The notes beneath the pieces were generated by a model. It saw only the letters and a list, made by a program, of their open reading frames with translations. It was not told where the DNA came from and made no database searches. Below are positions 7,141 to 14,648 of a stretch of DNA of 19,801 nt, piece by piece. The number at the start of each line of letters is the position of its first letter. The stretch's first letter is position 1. Source of the DNA: Bacteroidota bacterium (GTDB lineage: Bacteria; Bacteroidota; Bacteroidia; Chitinophagales; Chitinophagaceae); assembly GCA_947447835.1 (NCBI GenBank), contig CANFLP010000024.1:1-19801 (forward strand). The letters are read 5' to 3'. The position numbers and the translations under genes were made by a program.

Positions 7141-7803
7141 TTACTTTATTTGATTTCCGTTTTTAAACATACGATATGAGAATACTGTAGGAATAATAAC
7201 CATAATTGCAGTTGCAATCATAAAGCAAATAAATGCGGGTTTGCTGGATAATGTGATGGTTGCAATAACCTGAAACCATCCACCAAACATCCACACAGTA
7301 CCTGCTATTTTGTGCGTTTCATTCCAATTATCTTCGTTCTCTAATGTCCAAGGTAGTTTAAATCCTGCGAAATAGTTTTGGTGTAATTTGGGCATATACC
7401 AACCCGTTGCCGCGAATACTAAACCTAAAAACGGCAATAAAAGTTTAGTAATATTTACACTAGGACCAGTTGCTGAATAAGTGATGATCAATCCCATAAC
7501 ACTCATGAATGCAACCATAAATAAGGCCATTTTTTTAAACAAGCCATCGTCTTCATTTTTGAATCTTTTTGGATCAAAATTCTTGATATTAGAAAGCAAG
7601 AAGAAAGTGAACAAGCCAACAGCAGACATAATGCCGGGTCCTAAAAAAATACTATCTCTTCCACCAAAGCCATCTGCTTCCCCCTTTATATTAAAATGGG
7701 TAGGAATTGTTTCGGGTAAGCTTGGGTATAAATAGGCTGCATAGCCAAATGGGATAGCTAATAATACCAAGGCAATTAATAGGTTAGGGGTTGACTTTTT
7801 CAT
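7141..7803 (-). CDS. SdpI/DUF1648 family membrane protein
   Basis: A 220-residue integral membrane protein with an N-terminal DUF1648 motif, PETIPTHFNIKGEADGFG (30-47), and a C-terminal SdpI-type region with NYFAGFKLPWTL (143-154) and NETHKIAGTVWMFGG (161-175). Hydrophobic segments are near 7-25, 52-70, 92-110, 120-136, 166-183 and 190-210. Bacillus SdpI is an immunity and signalling protein for the SdpC toxin, but most homologues have no shown role and no toxin gene is nearby here. The domain order DUF1648 then SdpI is normal for the longer family members. It lies upstream of the PLP enzyme on the same strand and is divergent from the deoxyhypusine synthase-like gene. Confidence 0.82.
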   Translation of the reverse strand: MKKSTPNLLIALVLLAIPFGYAAYLYPSLPETIPTHFNIKGEADGFGGRDSIFLGPGIMSAVGLFTFFLLSNIKNFDPKRFKNEDDGLFKKMALFMVAFMSVMGLIITYSATGPSVNITKLLLPFLGLVFAATGWYMPKLHQNYFAGFKLPWTLENEDNWNETHKIAGTVWMFGGWFQVIATITLSSKPAFICFMIATAIMVIIPTVFSYRMFKNGNQIK

Positions 7804-7871
7804 AGCGTTATAGGTTTTTTTGTGATAAACCGTAATCGTTCCACAAGTTACTATTTATGCCTAAAAAAAAT

Positions 7872-7879
7872 TACTTTTG
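7872..7879 (+). promoter_or_regulatory. Bacteroidota-type -7 box for the deoxyhypusine synthase-like gene
   Basis: TACTTTTG, followed by C, is an exact TAnnTTTG match. It sits 16 bases before the ATG at 7896 and inside the longer reading frame that opens at 7857, so that upstream ATG would precede the transcript. No clear -33 box is seen. Confidence 0.62.
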
Positions 7880-7895
7880 CATCAAATCTGAAAAT

Positions 7896-8870
7896 ATGAG
7901 TAAAGGACCGGTTTCCCAATTTATTGAACATCAGTATAGACATTTTAATGCGGCTGCATTAGTGGATGCTGCTAAAGGATATGAAACCCATTTATTAGAT
8001 GGCGGAAAGATGCTAGTGAGCTTGGCAGGTGCGATGAGTACCGCTGAATTAGGCATTAGCTTGGCTGAAATGATTCGCCAAGACAAAATTGCTATTATTA
8101 GTTGTACTGGTGCGAACTTAGAGGAAGACGTAATGAACTTGGTTGCACATAGCAAGTATAAAAGAGTACCGAACTATCGTGACTTAACGCCTCAGGATGA
8201 GTGGGATTTATTAGAGAACCATTACAACCGTGTAACTGATACTTGTATTCCAGAGGAAGAAGCTTTTAGAAGATTACAAAAGCCTTTGGAAAAAGTGTGG
8301 AAGGATGCAGAAGCTGCGGGTGAAAGATACTTTCCGCACGAATTTTTATACAAAGTTGTATTAAGTGGTGTGTTGGAGGAGTTTTATGAGATTGATCCAA
8401 AAGATAGCTGGATTGTAGCTGCTGCTAAAAAGAATATTCCTATTATCGTTCCGGGTTGGGAAGATAGCACAACTGGTAATATTTTTGCTAGCTATGTAAT
8501 TAAGAACGAATTAAAAGCAAGTACTGTGAAAAACGGTATTGAATATATGGTGATGTTGACTGAGTGGTACCGAGCTAACAGTGGTGGAAAGGGTGTTGGC
8601 TTTTTCCAAGTGGGTGGTGGTATTGCTGGTGACTTTCCAATTTGCGTAGTACCTATGATGTACCAGGATTTAGAATGGCATGATGTTCCATTTTGGAGCT
8701 ATTTCTGTCAAATAAGTGATAGTACTACTTCTTATGGTTCTTATTCAGGAGCAGTACCTAATGAGAAAATTACATGGGGTAAATTAGATATTCATACACC
8801 TAAATTTATAGTAGAAAGCGATGCAACTATTGTGGTTCCATTAATTTTTGCATATATACTTGGACAGTAA
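7896..8870 (+). CDS. Bacterial deoxyhypusine synthase-like protein
   Basis: A 324-residue NAD-dependent enzyme of the deoxyhypusine synthase (DHS) family. In eukaryotes and archaea DHS moves the aminobutyl group of spermidine to a lysine of eIF5A; bacteria lack eIF5A. Family marks are SLAGAMSTAELG, IISCTGANLEED (Rossmann-like NAD site), NYRDLTP, VPGWEDSTTGN, FFQVGGGIAGDF, and GSYSGAVPNEKITWGKL. The lysine of WGK (residue 296 here) aligns with the active-site lysine of human DHS. The stretch after GGG reads IAGDF where human DHS has the KHH with its catalytic histidine. This suggests a related but different reaction, such as polyamine transfer to another acceptor. The frame opens 39 bases earlier at 7857, but that segment contains the -7 promoter box, so 7896 is the better start. 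A terminator follows. Confidence 0.88.
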   Translation: MSKGPVSQFIEHQYRHFNAAALVDAAKGYETHLLDGGKMLVSLAGAMSTAELGISLAEMIRQDKIAIISCTGANLEEDVMNLVAHSKYKRVPNYRDLTPQDEWDLLENHYNRVTDTCIPEEEAFRRLQKPLEKVWKDAEAAGERYFPHEFLYKVVLSGVLEEFYEIDPKDSWIVAAAKKNIPIIVPGWEDSTTGNIFASYVIKNELKASTVKNGIEYMVMLTEWYRANSGGKGVGFFQVGGGIAGDFPICVVPMMYQDLEWHDVPFWSYFCQISDSTTSYGSYSGAVPNEKITWGKLDIHTPKFIVESDATIVVPLIFAYILGQ

Positions 8871-8891
8871 ACTTATAAAATATCATTTAAT

Positions 8892-8925
8892 AAAAAGTCC
8901 CAAAGTGTTTGCTTTGGGACTTTTT
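8892..8925 (+). terminator. Intrinsic terminator after the deoxyhypusine synthase-like gene
   Basis: GTCCCAAAG (8897-8905) pairs perfectly with CTTTGGGAC (8912-8920) across a 6-base loop, with A5 before and T5 after. It lies 22 bases past the stop codon and could also work in reverse. Confidence 0.9.
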
Positions 8926-9008
8926 ATTAACACAGAAAAATTTCTAACTAGCCTCATTTAATCAGCTAAATCTTCCTACAATAAAATTTAGGCAGTATAT
9001 AAATACCA

Positions 9009-9016
9009 TACTTTTG
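9009..9016 (+). promoter_or_regulatory. Bacteroidota-type -7 box before the small membrane gene
   Basis: TACTTTTG matches TAnnTTTG exactly, 64 bases before the ATG at 9081, with a TTTA at 8987-8990 in roughly the -33 position. It supports independent expression of the small gene between two terminators. Confidence 0.5.
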
Positions 9017-9080
9017 ATCCTATATGCTTCTAAAGAATACGGAGCGCAGCGGGTTTTACATCAATTAAATATATTATTCT

Positions 9081-9296
9081 ATGCTTAGAATCATTGCCAA
9101 TTACATTTCTTTAACTTTATTATTACTTGCTTTCGTAATACATATTTTTAAACTAGTCTATTTGTTTTATAAACCTATGTTATTGAAAAAAATAAAAATT
9201 CTTTCAAATGATGTTCCAAGTAAAACAGATTTAGCTTTGTATTATATTTTAACAATTGGATCTTGTTATTATGCTATTATGCATATCTTGAAGTAG
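9081..9296 (+). CDS. Orphan small membrane protein (71 aa)
   Basis: I do not recognise this family. The 71 residues hold a long hydrophobic segment (about 4-31, LLLLAFVIHIFKLVYLF within it), a basic loop (MLLKKIKIL, 33-41) followed by a polar SNDVPSKTD, and a second hydrophobic segment (about 51-69) with YYILTIGSCYYAIM. This suggests two membrane helices joined by a positively charged loop on the cytoplasmic side. It has its own promoter box at 9009-9016 and lies between two terminators, so it is a single-gene unit. The sequence is somewhat more AT-rich than its neighbours, which could mean recent arrival or fast evolution. A chance open frame cannot be excluded, but the promoter, terminator and clean ATG favour a real gene. 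Confidence 0.6.
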   Translation: MLRIIANYISLTLLLLAFVIHIFKLVYLFYKPMLLKKIKILSNDVPSKTDLALYYILTIGSCYYAIMHILK

Positions 9297-9302
9297 TCTT
9301 AT

Positions 9303-9337
9303 AAAAAAAGCCCTTAAAATTATTAAGGGCTTTTTTT
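9303..9337. terminator. Bidirectional terminator between the small membrane gene and the M28 operon
   Basis: GCCCTTAA (9310-9317) pairs with TTAAGGGC (9323-9330) around a 5-base loop. A7 on the left and T7 on the right extend the stem and give U-tracts in both directions. It ends the small gene (+) and the long minus-strand run that finishes with the M28 peptidase. Confidence 0.9.
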
Positions 9338-9365
9338 ATAATAAATTTTTACTAGTCTATACATC

Positions 9366-9381
9366 AGACGCGCTCGCGTCT
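9366..9381. repeat. GC-rich inverted repeat just past the M28 peptidase stop
   Basis: AGACGC (9366-9371) and GCGTCT (9376-9381) are perfect reverse complements with a 4-base centre; the match formally runs one base further inward. It is strikingly GC-rich in an AT-rich gap and starts 3 bases beyond the M28 stop codon on the minus strand. No U-tract follows directly, so it is not a simple terminator; it may protect the 3' end of the message. Confidence 0.45.
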
Positions 9382-9383
9382 TC

Positions 9384-10931
9384 TTATCTAGAAGGCATGT
9401 TTAAAGGAATATCTCTTTTTAACATTTCATCTCTGTTCGCAATTTCACATGCTGTAAAGTAAACCATTAAGGTTCTTTTTTGCATTAGATCAAAATTGAT
9501 TTTTTCAATAGTATCTGTTGGTTTGTGATAGTCTGCTAATAACATACCATCGTAGAAGAATAAAATTGGAACACCTTTTCTTGCAAAGTTGTAATGGTCG
9601 CTACGGTAGTAAATCATATTCTTATCAGCAGGATCATCGTATTTATAATCCAATGTGATATTGCTTGATTTTTTGTTTGCTGCTTCGTTAATGATTGGCA
9701 AATCAGAACTTAATTTGTCATGACCAATTACATAAACATAGTTTAATGAATCTGCTGTAGGGCGCTCTGTGTCTACACGTCCAATCATATCTGTATTTAA
9801 ATCGGCAGTTGTTTTTTCCAATGGAAATAATGGATGCTCTGAATAGTATTGAGAACCCCATAAGCCTTTCTCTTCGCCACTTACTGTCATAAATACAATG
9901 GTACGACGAGGGCTTTTTCCTTTTTTAGCTGCTGCTGCAAAAGCTTCAGCCATTTGCATTACACCTACGGTACCAGAACCATCATCGTCGGCACCATACC
10001 AAATCACATCACCTTTTTTACCTAAGTGATCATAGTGGCCAGTTAAGAATAAGTATTCGTCTTTTTTATCAGTACCTGGCAAGTAGGCAATTACATTGCT
10101 ACTTTCTAAGTTAGTTGTTGTTTTAGTTGCCCCTACATTTATTGCTGCAGTGTAAGTATCTTTTTTAGAAGCTGCAATTTCTGCAATACTCAATTTTGTA
10201 GCTGAACCTAATAAAGCACTAGCTACTTCGCTAGAAACAGTAGCCATTACAAAACCTGCTGCATCATTACGCTTTAAGTACATGTTACCCTTAGTAGGAG
10301 TTGCTGCTTTACGTGGAAAATCTGCTGATACAATTACTAATCCTGCTGCGCCTTTTGCAACTGCAACACGCATCTTAGCCATTGGAGAAGCTGGGTTTGA
10401 ATTAAAAGCACGATTACCACCTTGGCCCATTGCTGGCATTCCAGTACTAGTACCCTCAACAATAACCACTAACTTTCCTTTTACATCTAAATTAGCGTAG
10501 TCGTTAATTCCTTTTGCAGAGTCAACTATACCATAACCTGCAAAAACTGTATTTGTATAATCCCATTTACCTGTTGCAATTGTTTGCATAGAGAAAGTAA
10601 AATCCTTATCCCAGTCAAAACTTCTTCCATTCACTGCTAATTTCTTTTCAGTTAATTCGTCTTGGTAAACTGGATATGGTTGTTGGTAGCTATCACCATT
10701 ACCTGGCTTAAGCCCCATTCTTTTAAATTCAGATTCAATGTAAGCCGCAGCGCGCTTTTGGCCAGGACTTGCAGTTTCACGCCCTTCCATTTCTGCACTA
10801 GCAATTACAGATAATTTTGCTTTTAAACCTTCTTTAGTAATAACGTTACTAAACTTAGTAAGCTCTTCTCCTTTTTGCGCAAATGCCATTGTACTTAACA
10901 AAGGCAAAAAGATCCAAATCAGTTTCTTCAT
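9384..10931 (-). CDS. Secreted M28 family metallopeptidase with PA domain
   Basis: A 515-residue exported zinc aminopeptidase. A signal peptide (MKKLIWIFLPLLSTMAFA) ends near Ala18-Gln19. A protease-associated domain lies around residues 120-270, inserted before the catalytic domain. The two-zinc M28 site is complete: His299 and Asp301 in TGHYDH, Asp315/316 in GADDDGSG, catalytic Glu353 and ligand Glu354 in VSGEEKG, Asp381 in NTDMIGR, and His469 in DYHKPTDT. It probably trims peptides in the periplasm or outside the cell. Length and order agree with Bacteroidota M28 peptidases. It is the last gene of the minus-strand run, 18 bases after rpiB, and ends at a bidirectional terminator. Confidence 0.94.
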   Translation of the reverse strand: MKKLIWIFLPLLSTMAFAQKGEELTKFSNVITKEGLKAKLSVIASAEMEGRETASPGQKRAAAYIESEFKRMGLKPGNGDSYQQPYPVYQDELTEKKLAVNGRSFDWDKDFTFSMQTIATGKWDYTNTVFAGYGIVDSAKGINDYANLDVKGKLVVIVEGTSTGMPAMGQGGNRAFNSNPASPMAKMRVAVAKGAAGLVIVSADFPRKAATPTKGNMYLKRNDAAGFVMATVSSEVASALLGSATKLSIAEIAASKKDTYTAAINVGATKTTTNLESSNVIAYLPGTDKKDEYLFLTGHYDHLGKKGDVIWYGADDDGSGTVGVMQMAEAFAAAAKKGKSPRRTIVFMTVSGEEKGLWGSQYYSEHPLFPLEKTTADLNTDMIGRVDTERPTADSLNYVYVIGHDKLSSDLPIINEAANKKSSNITLDYKYDDPADKNMIYYRSDHYNFARKGVPILFFYDGMLLADYHKPTDTIEKINFDLMQKRTLMVYFTACEIANRDEMLKRDIPLNMPSR

Positions 10932-10949
10932 GATATTGATTTTAAATAT

Positions 10950-11405
10950 TTAAGAACAAGAAATTTTATTCACTCTGTTTTGATGTCTACCACCTTCAAA
11001 GGGTGTAGTCATAAATTTTTCAATCATCTCTTTTGCTAAATCTAAACTTACAAAACGTGCTGGTACGCAAATCATGTTTGCATCATTATGCAAGCGTGTT
11101 AATTCTGCAATTTCAGTTAGCCAGCATAATCCTGCTCTAATTCCTGCATGCTTATTGGCTGTCATAGCAACACCATTGGCACTTCCACAAAACAAAATAC
11201 CAAAACTCGCTTCGCCTGTTTCAACACTACTTGCAGTAGGATGTGCGAAATCGGGGTAATCTACCGAGTCGGTATTGTAGGTGCCAAAATCTTTCACAGC
11301 ATAGCCCTTTGCTTCTAACCATGCTTTGATTTCATTTTTATAATCAATACCAGCGTGATCTGCGCCTAAGGCAATGGGTTTTGAACTATCAAATGCAAAT
11401 GACAT
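10950..11405 (-). CDS. rpiB: Ribose 5-phosphate isomerase B
   Basis: RpiB interconverts ribose 5-phosphate and ribulose 5-phosphate in the pentose phosphate pathway, in the cytoplasm. The 151 residues match the family length. Visible marks are IALGADHAGIDYK (11-23, phosphate and ring opening), the active-site Cys73 in FCGSANGVAMTANK, GIRAGLC (88-94), HNDANMICVPARF (106-118), and the C-terminal GGRHQNRVNKI. The SAN in CGSANGV replaces the more usual TGIG, as in other Bacteroidota RpiB. It lies between tatC (53-base gap) and the M28 peptidase (18 bases), so it is probably transcribed with them, though it has no functional tie to export. Confidence 0.94.
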   Translation of the reverse strand: MSFAFDSSKPIALGADHAGIDYKNEIKAWLEAKGYAVKDFGTYNTDSVDYPDFAHPTASSVETGEASFGILFCGSANGVAMTANKHAGIRAGLCWLTEIAELTRLHNDANMICVPARFVSLDLAKEMIEKFMTTPFEGGRHQNRVNKISCS

Positions 11406-11458
11406 AGTACTATTATTGAATTGTTTATAATCTTATTATGATGTTTTCAAATTACTTT

Positions 11459-12316
11459 TTAATCCCACTCTTCTTCGTCAGCATCATCTTTCATAGACTT
11501 ATATGCCCATCTTGAAACGAAGATGCTAAATTCAAATAGGGTGTATAACGGAATGAATACAATCGTTTGACTATACCAGTCTGGACTTGGTGTAATAAAT
11601 GCAGCTACTAACAAAATAATTACAACAGCATATTTACGCGTAGCAGTTAAAAACTTTGGTGTTACAATTCCAATCTTTGTAAGGAGAAATACAATTACAG
11701 GCATTTCAAAAGCAATGCCACAGCCTAAAATAAGGTTCGTAAGATTATCCAAATAATCGGCAAACGTTGGTATGGTAGTAATTAAGCTTTTTGTGCCTAA
11801 TTGAAACCCAGCTAAAAAGTTAAAAGTAAATGGGCCTAATACAAAAAAACCAAATGCGGCTCCTAAAAAGAAAAAGAAGGAGACCCAGAATATTGCAAAC
11901 CTTGTGTTTTTAACTTCCTTCTCTTTTAAAGCTGGTTTTACAAATCGCCAAATCTGCCAAAACACAAATGGGAAAGCTACAATAATACCGCCAACCATTG
12001 CCATACTAATAGCACTTAAAAATTGGCCTCCAAATGTTGTACTCTGTAATTGTGTTTTTACAGGTGGCATACATAATGAATCCCCTAAATGTAAATAATG
12101 GCTTAGGTTACAAAAGGCACGGTAAGTAATAAAATCTGGATTTAATGGACCCGTAATTACATTGTCCATAATCCAGTCTCTGTATATAAATATTACAATT
12201 GCTGCAACTAATATGGAGAACAAGGATCTAACAATAGTCCCTCTTAATACTTCCAGATGGTCTATGAAAGACATCTCGGAATTTTCGCTCTTTTTAAATC
12301 TATCAAATATTGCCAT
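11459..12316 (-). CDS. tatC: Sec-independent protein translocase TatC
   Basis: TatC is the inner-membrane receptor that binds twin-arginine signal peptides and exports folded proteins. The 285 residues show six hydrophobic segments and the family marks MSFIDHLEVLRG (15-26, with Glu22 and Arg25), FVKPALKEKE (125-134), AFEMPV (202-207, Glu204) and the conserved ITPSPD (241-246). The first periplasmic loop (about 50-98) is long and holds Cys69 and Cys82, an enlarged loop I associate with Bacteroidota TatC. The tail is acidic (DDADEEEWD). TatA/TatB are not in the window. It follows the CorC-type gene by 71 bases and precedes rpiB. Confidence 0.96.
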   Translation of the reverse strand: MAIFDRFKKSENSEMSFIDHLEVLRGTIVRSLFSILVAAIVIFIYRDWIMDNVITGPLNPDFITYRAFCNLSHYLHLGDSLCMPPVKTQLQSTTFGGQFLSAISMAMVGGIIVAFPFVFWQIWRFVKPALKEKEVKNTRFAIFWVSFFFFLGAAFGFFVLGPFTFNFLAGFQLGTKSLITTIPTFADYLDNLTNLILGCGIAFEMPVIVFLLTKIGIVTPKFLTATRKYAVVIILLVAAFITPSPDWYSQTIVFIPLYTLFEFSIFVSRWAYKSMKDDADEEEWD

Positions 12317-12387
12317 GGAGATAATTCAATGAGTGCTAAAGTTAAGGCATCTCAAGGAAAATGGGAAGCTAAATTCTAAAAATAGTA

Positions 12388-13623
12388 CTAGTGGATTTTG
12401 ATTTTAACCTTTTCAATTCGGGTATCTCCAACTGCTAGGATTTCGGCATCAAAATGGGTCAAATGTATCACAGTTCTTACCTTAGGAATTGACTCATGGT
12501 GGTGTATTAAATAGCCACTTAGGGTTTCTGAGTTTTCGGCTGCAAAGTCAATTCCGTATTTCTCATTTAAGTAGTCCAATTCCAAGCGACCACTAAAAAT
12601 ATAGTCTTTATCAGATAGCTTTTTTTCAACAAATTCCTGTTCGTCGTATTCGTCGTCTATTTCTCCAAAAATCTCTTCTAATAAATCCTCCATCGTCACG
12701 ATTCCTGCTGTGCCTCCAAATTCATCTACGACCCAGGCAATACTTTTCCTTTTTTTCGAGAATAAGTTAATTAAATCTGCAGCACTCATGCTTTCAGGAA
12801 CTAATAAAATTGGATGTATTACGGAAGCAATATTACTTGGTTTTTTAAACAAATCTAATTGATGCACATATCCTACAATATTATCAAGCGAATCGTCATA
12901 TACAATCAATTTGCTTAGCTTAGTTTCGACAAATATGGATTTTAGTTCGGCTATAGATGTGTTTACTTCAACCCCTACAATTTCAGTTCGAGGTACCAGA
13001 CATTCCCTGATTTTAATTTCTGGAAGGCTTAATGCATTCTCAAATAAGTCAGTATTTAAGTCCTGTTGTTCGGGATGTTCCATGGTTTGTTGTACAAAAT
13101 GAGCTAGGTCTACCTTTGAAAAAGCTTCTTTTGTATTTACTACTTTTACTTGAAACAATGCACCTACCACCCATTGTGCAAGGCTTACCAATACTTTTGT
13201 AAGTGGGCTAAAAATGACATGGAAGAAATTGGCAATTGGGGCAAACTTGATAATGAGTGTACTAGCTCTTGCCTTGAATATTGCTTTTGGAATAAGCTCC
13301 CCAATACCTAATATCACTATTGTTGACAATACTGTATTGCCCAGTAAAATTGCATAACCATCTAAATGATAATGATGCCAAAGATATTTCTCTAGTAATT
13401 GTTCAAATACAATACCAAATACAACCAATGAAATATTTAATCCAATTAAGCAGGTCCCAATAAATTGTGTTGGGGCTTGTAAGAACCGTGCAATGATTTG
13501 ACCAGCTTTATCGCCATTTTTTTTCTTTAACTCTAAACTTAAACGATTTGCGCTAACAAATCCTATCTCATATCCCGAGAAGAATCCAATTAAAATTAAA
13601 GATGCAATTATGGCAAAAATCAT
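12388..13623 (-). CDS. CorC/CNNM-type membrane protein with DUF21, CBS pair and HlyC/CorC domains
   Basis: A 411-residue inner-membrane protein often annotated as a hemolysin family protein. A DUF21 (CNNM) membrane domain spans about 1-185 with three to four helices, including FFSGYEIGFVSANRL (14-28) and ILGIGELIPKAIFKARA (104-120). Two CBS domains follow (about 205-315) with the typical VVDEFGGTAGIVTMEDLLEE around 298-317, and then a transporter-associated CorC_HlyC domain (about 330-405). Relatives handle Mg2+ or Co2+ efflux; the GldE protein linked to gliding also has this layout, but gldD and ssb are not beside it here. It sits 22 bases after the aldo/keto reductase. A true haemolysin role is unlikely. 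Confidence 0.88.
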   Translation of the reverse strand: MIFAIIASLILIGFFSGYEIGFVSANRLSLELKKKNGDKAGQIIARFLQAPTQFIGTCLIGLNISLVVFGIVFEQLLEKYLWHHYHLDGYAILLGNTVLSTIVILGIGELIPKAIFKARASTLIIKFAPIANFFHVIFSPLTKVLVSLAQWVVGALFQVKVVNTKEAFSKVDLAHFVQQTMEHPEQQDLNTDLFENALSLPEIKIRECLVPRTEIVGVEVNTSIAELKSIFVETKLSKLIVYDDSLDNIVGYVHQLDLFKKPSNIASVIHPILLVPESMSAADLINLFSKKRKSIAWVVDEFGGTAGIVTMEDLLEEIFGEIDDEYDEQEFVEKKLSDKDYIFSGRLELDYLNEKYGIDFAAENSETLSGYLIHHHESIPKVRTVIHLTHFDAEILAVGDTRIEKVKIKIH

Positions 13624-13645
13624 TGTTTGAAATATTCGTTAAAAA

Positions 13646-14635
13646 TTACCATTCAGGTTGAACTGGCTTAGTTTCTACAATACTTTCTATTTGCTCCATA
13701 ATTTCTGGAGTTAATAATTGTAATGTGTCAAGTGCGGTTAAATTATCTAATAATTGTTCCTTTTTAGTTGCCCCTAATATCGCAGTAGTAACATTTGGAT
13801 TCTTTATACACCAAGCAATACTCAAGGAAGCGGTACTTACTTTTAACGCTTTAGCTAAAGCACCCAACTGTTGTACACGCTTTATTTTATCCTGCATTAC
13901 CCATTGATCTCTTAACCATTCAAAACCTTCCAAATGAAATCTAGAATCATCAGGAATGCCGTCGTTGTATTTTCCAGTTAATAATCCAGAAGCTAGTGGA
14001 CTCCAAATAGTCGTTCCTAGTCCTACGTTTTTATAAATTTCTAAAAAGTCTTTTTCAACTTTATTACGTTCAAATAAATTGTATTGTGGTTGCTCTACAC
14101 TTGGTCCAATCAATTTATAGTCTGCAGCTACGCGATGTGCTTCCATGATTTCTACGCCACTCCATTCACTTGTTCCCCAGTATAATATTTTTCCTTGTTG
14201 AATTAGGGTGTTCATGGTTTGTACCACTTCCTCAACAGGAGTTGACTTATCGGGACGATGACAAAAGTATATATCTAAGTAATCGGTTTGTAAACGCTTT
14301 AATGCTTCATGACAAGCTTCGGTTAAATGTTTTCTACTTAGTCCTGTTTGGTTAGGTTTATTCTCTTTACCCCTCCATCCAAAATATGCTTTAGAAGATA
14401 AAGTGTAAGAGGTTCTGTCCCAGTTTTTTTTGCTTAATACACGACCCATCATTTTTTCACTTTCCCCACCAGCATAAACCTCGGCGTTGTCGAAAAAATT
14501 AACACCGTGGTCATAGGCGATGCCCATTAATTCATCCGAAATACTGTCATCAATTTGTTTGTGAAATGTCACCCAACTTCCAAAGCTCAATGCGCTTAAT
14601 TGTAGGCCGGTTTTACCCATTTTTCTGTATTCCAT
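13646..14635 (-). CDS. Aldo/keto reductase (Kv-beta-like family)
   Basis: A 329-residue cytoplasmic NADPH-dependent aldo/keto reductase with a TIM barrel. The catalytic tetrad is Asp49 and Tyr54 (FFDNAEVYAGGESE), Lys82 (LSSKAYFG) and His126 (YFCHRPD). YWGTSEWSG, EQPQYNLFER and TTIWSPLASGLLTGKY are hallmarks of the potassium-channel beta-subunit-like/YghZ branch, which in bacteria reduces aldehydes such as methylglyoxal. The true substrate is unknown. It lies 13 bases after lptC and 22 before the CorC-type gene, so it is embedded in an envelope cluster where a reductase is not expected. Confidence 0.92.
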   Translation of the reverse strand: MEYRKMGKTGLQLSALSFGSWVTFHKQIDDSISDELMGIAYDHGVNFFDNAEVYAGGESEKMMGRVLSKKNWDRTSYTLSSKAYFGWRGKENKPNQTGLSRKHLTEACHEALKRLQTDYLDIYFCHRPDKSTPVEEVVQTMNTLIQQGKILYWGTSEWSGVEIMEAHRVAADYKLIGPSVEQPQYNLFERNKVEKDFLEIYKNVGLGTTIWSPLASGLLTGKYNDGIPDDSRFHLEGFEWLRDQWVMQDKIKRVQQLGALAKALKVSTASLSIAWCIKNPNVTTAILGATKKEQLLDNLTALDTLQLLTPEIMEQIESIVETKPVQPEW

Positions 14636-14648
14636 ACTATTTCATTTA

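Noticed and set aside
7141..7803. Toxin-immunity system suggested by the SdpI-like protein
   Set aside because: No SdpC-like or other toxin gene lies nearby, and SdpI/DUF1648 proteins are common without toxins.
8871..9080. Possible RNA gene in the 210-base gap after the DHS-like gene
   Set aside because: Apart from a terminator, a promoter box and a short GC-rich patch, I see no tRNA arms, T-loop or other recognisable RNA structure.
12388..13623. Haemolysin or GldE gliding function for the CorC-type protein
   Set aside because: The domain layout fits CNNM/CorC ion-handling proteins; no gldD, ssb or haemolysin partner is adjacent.
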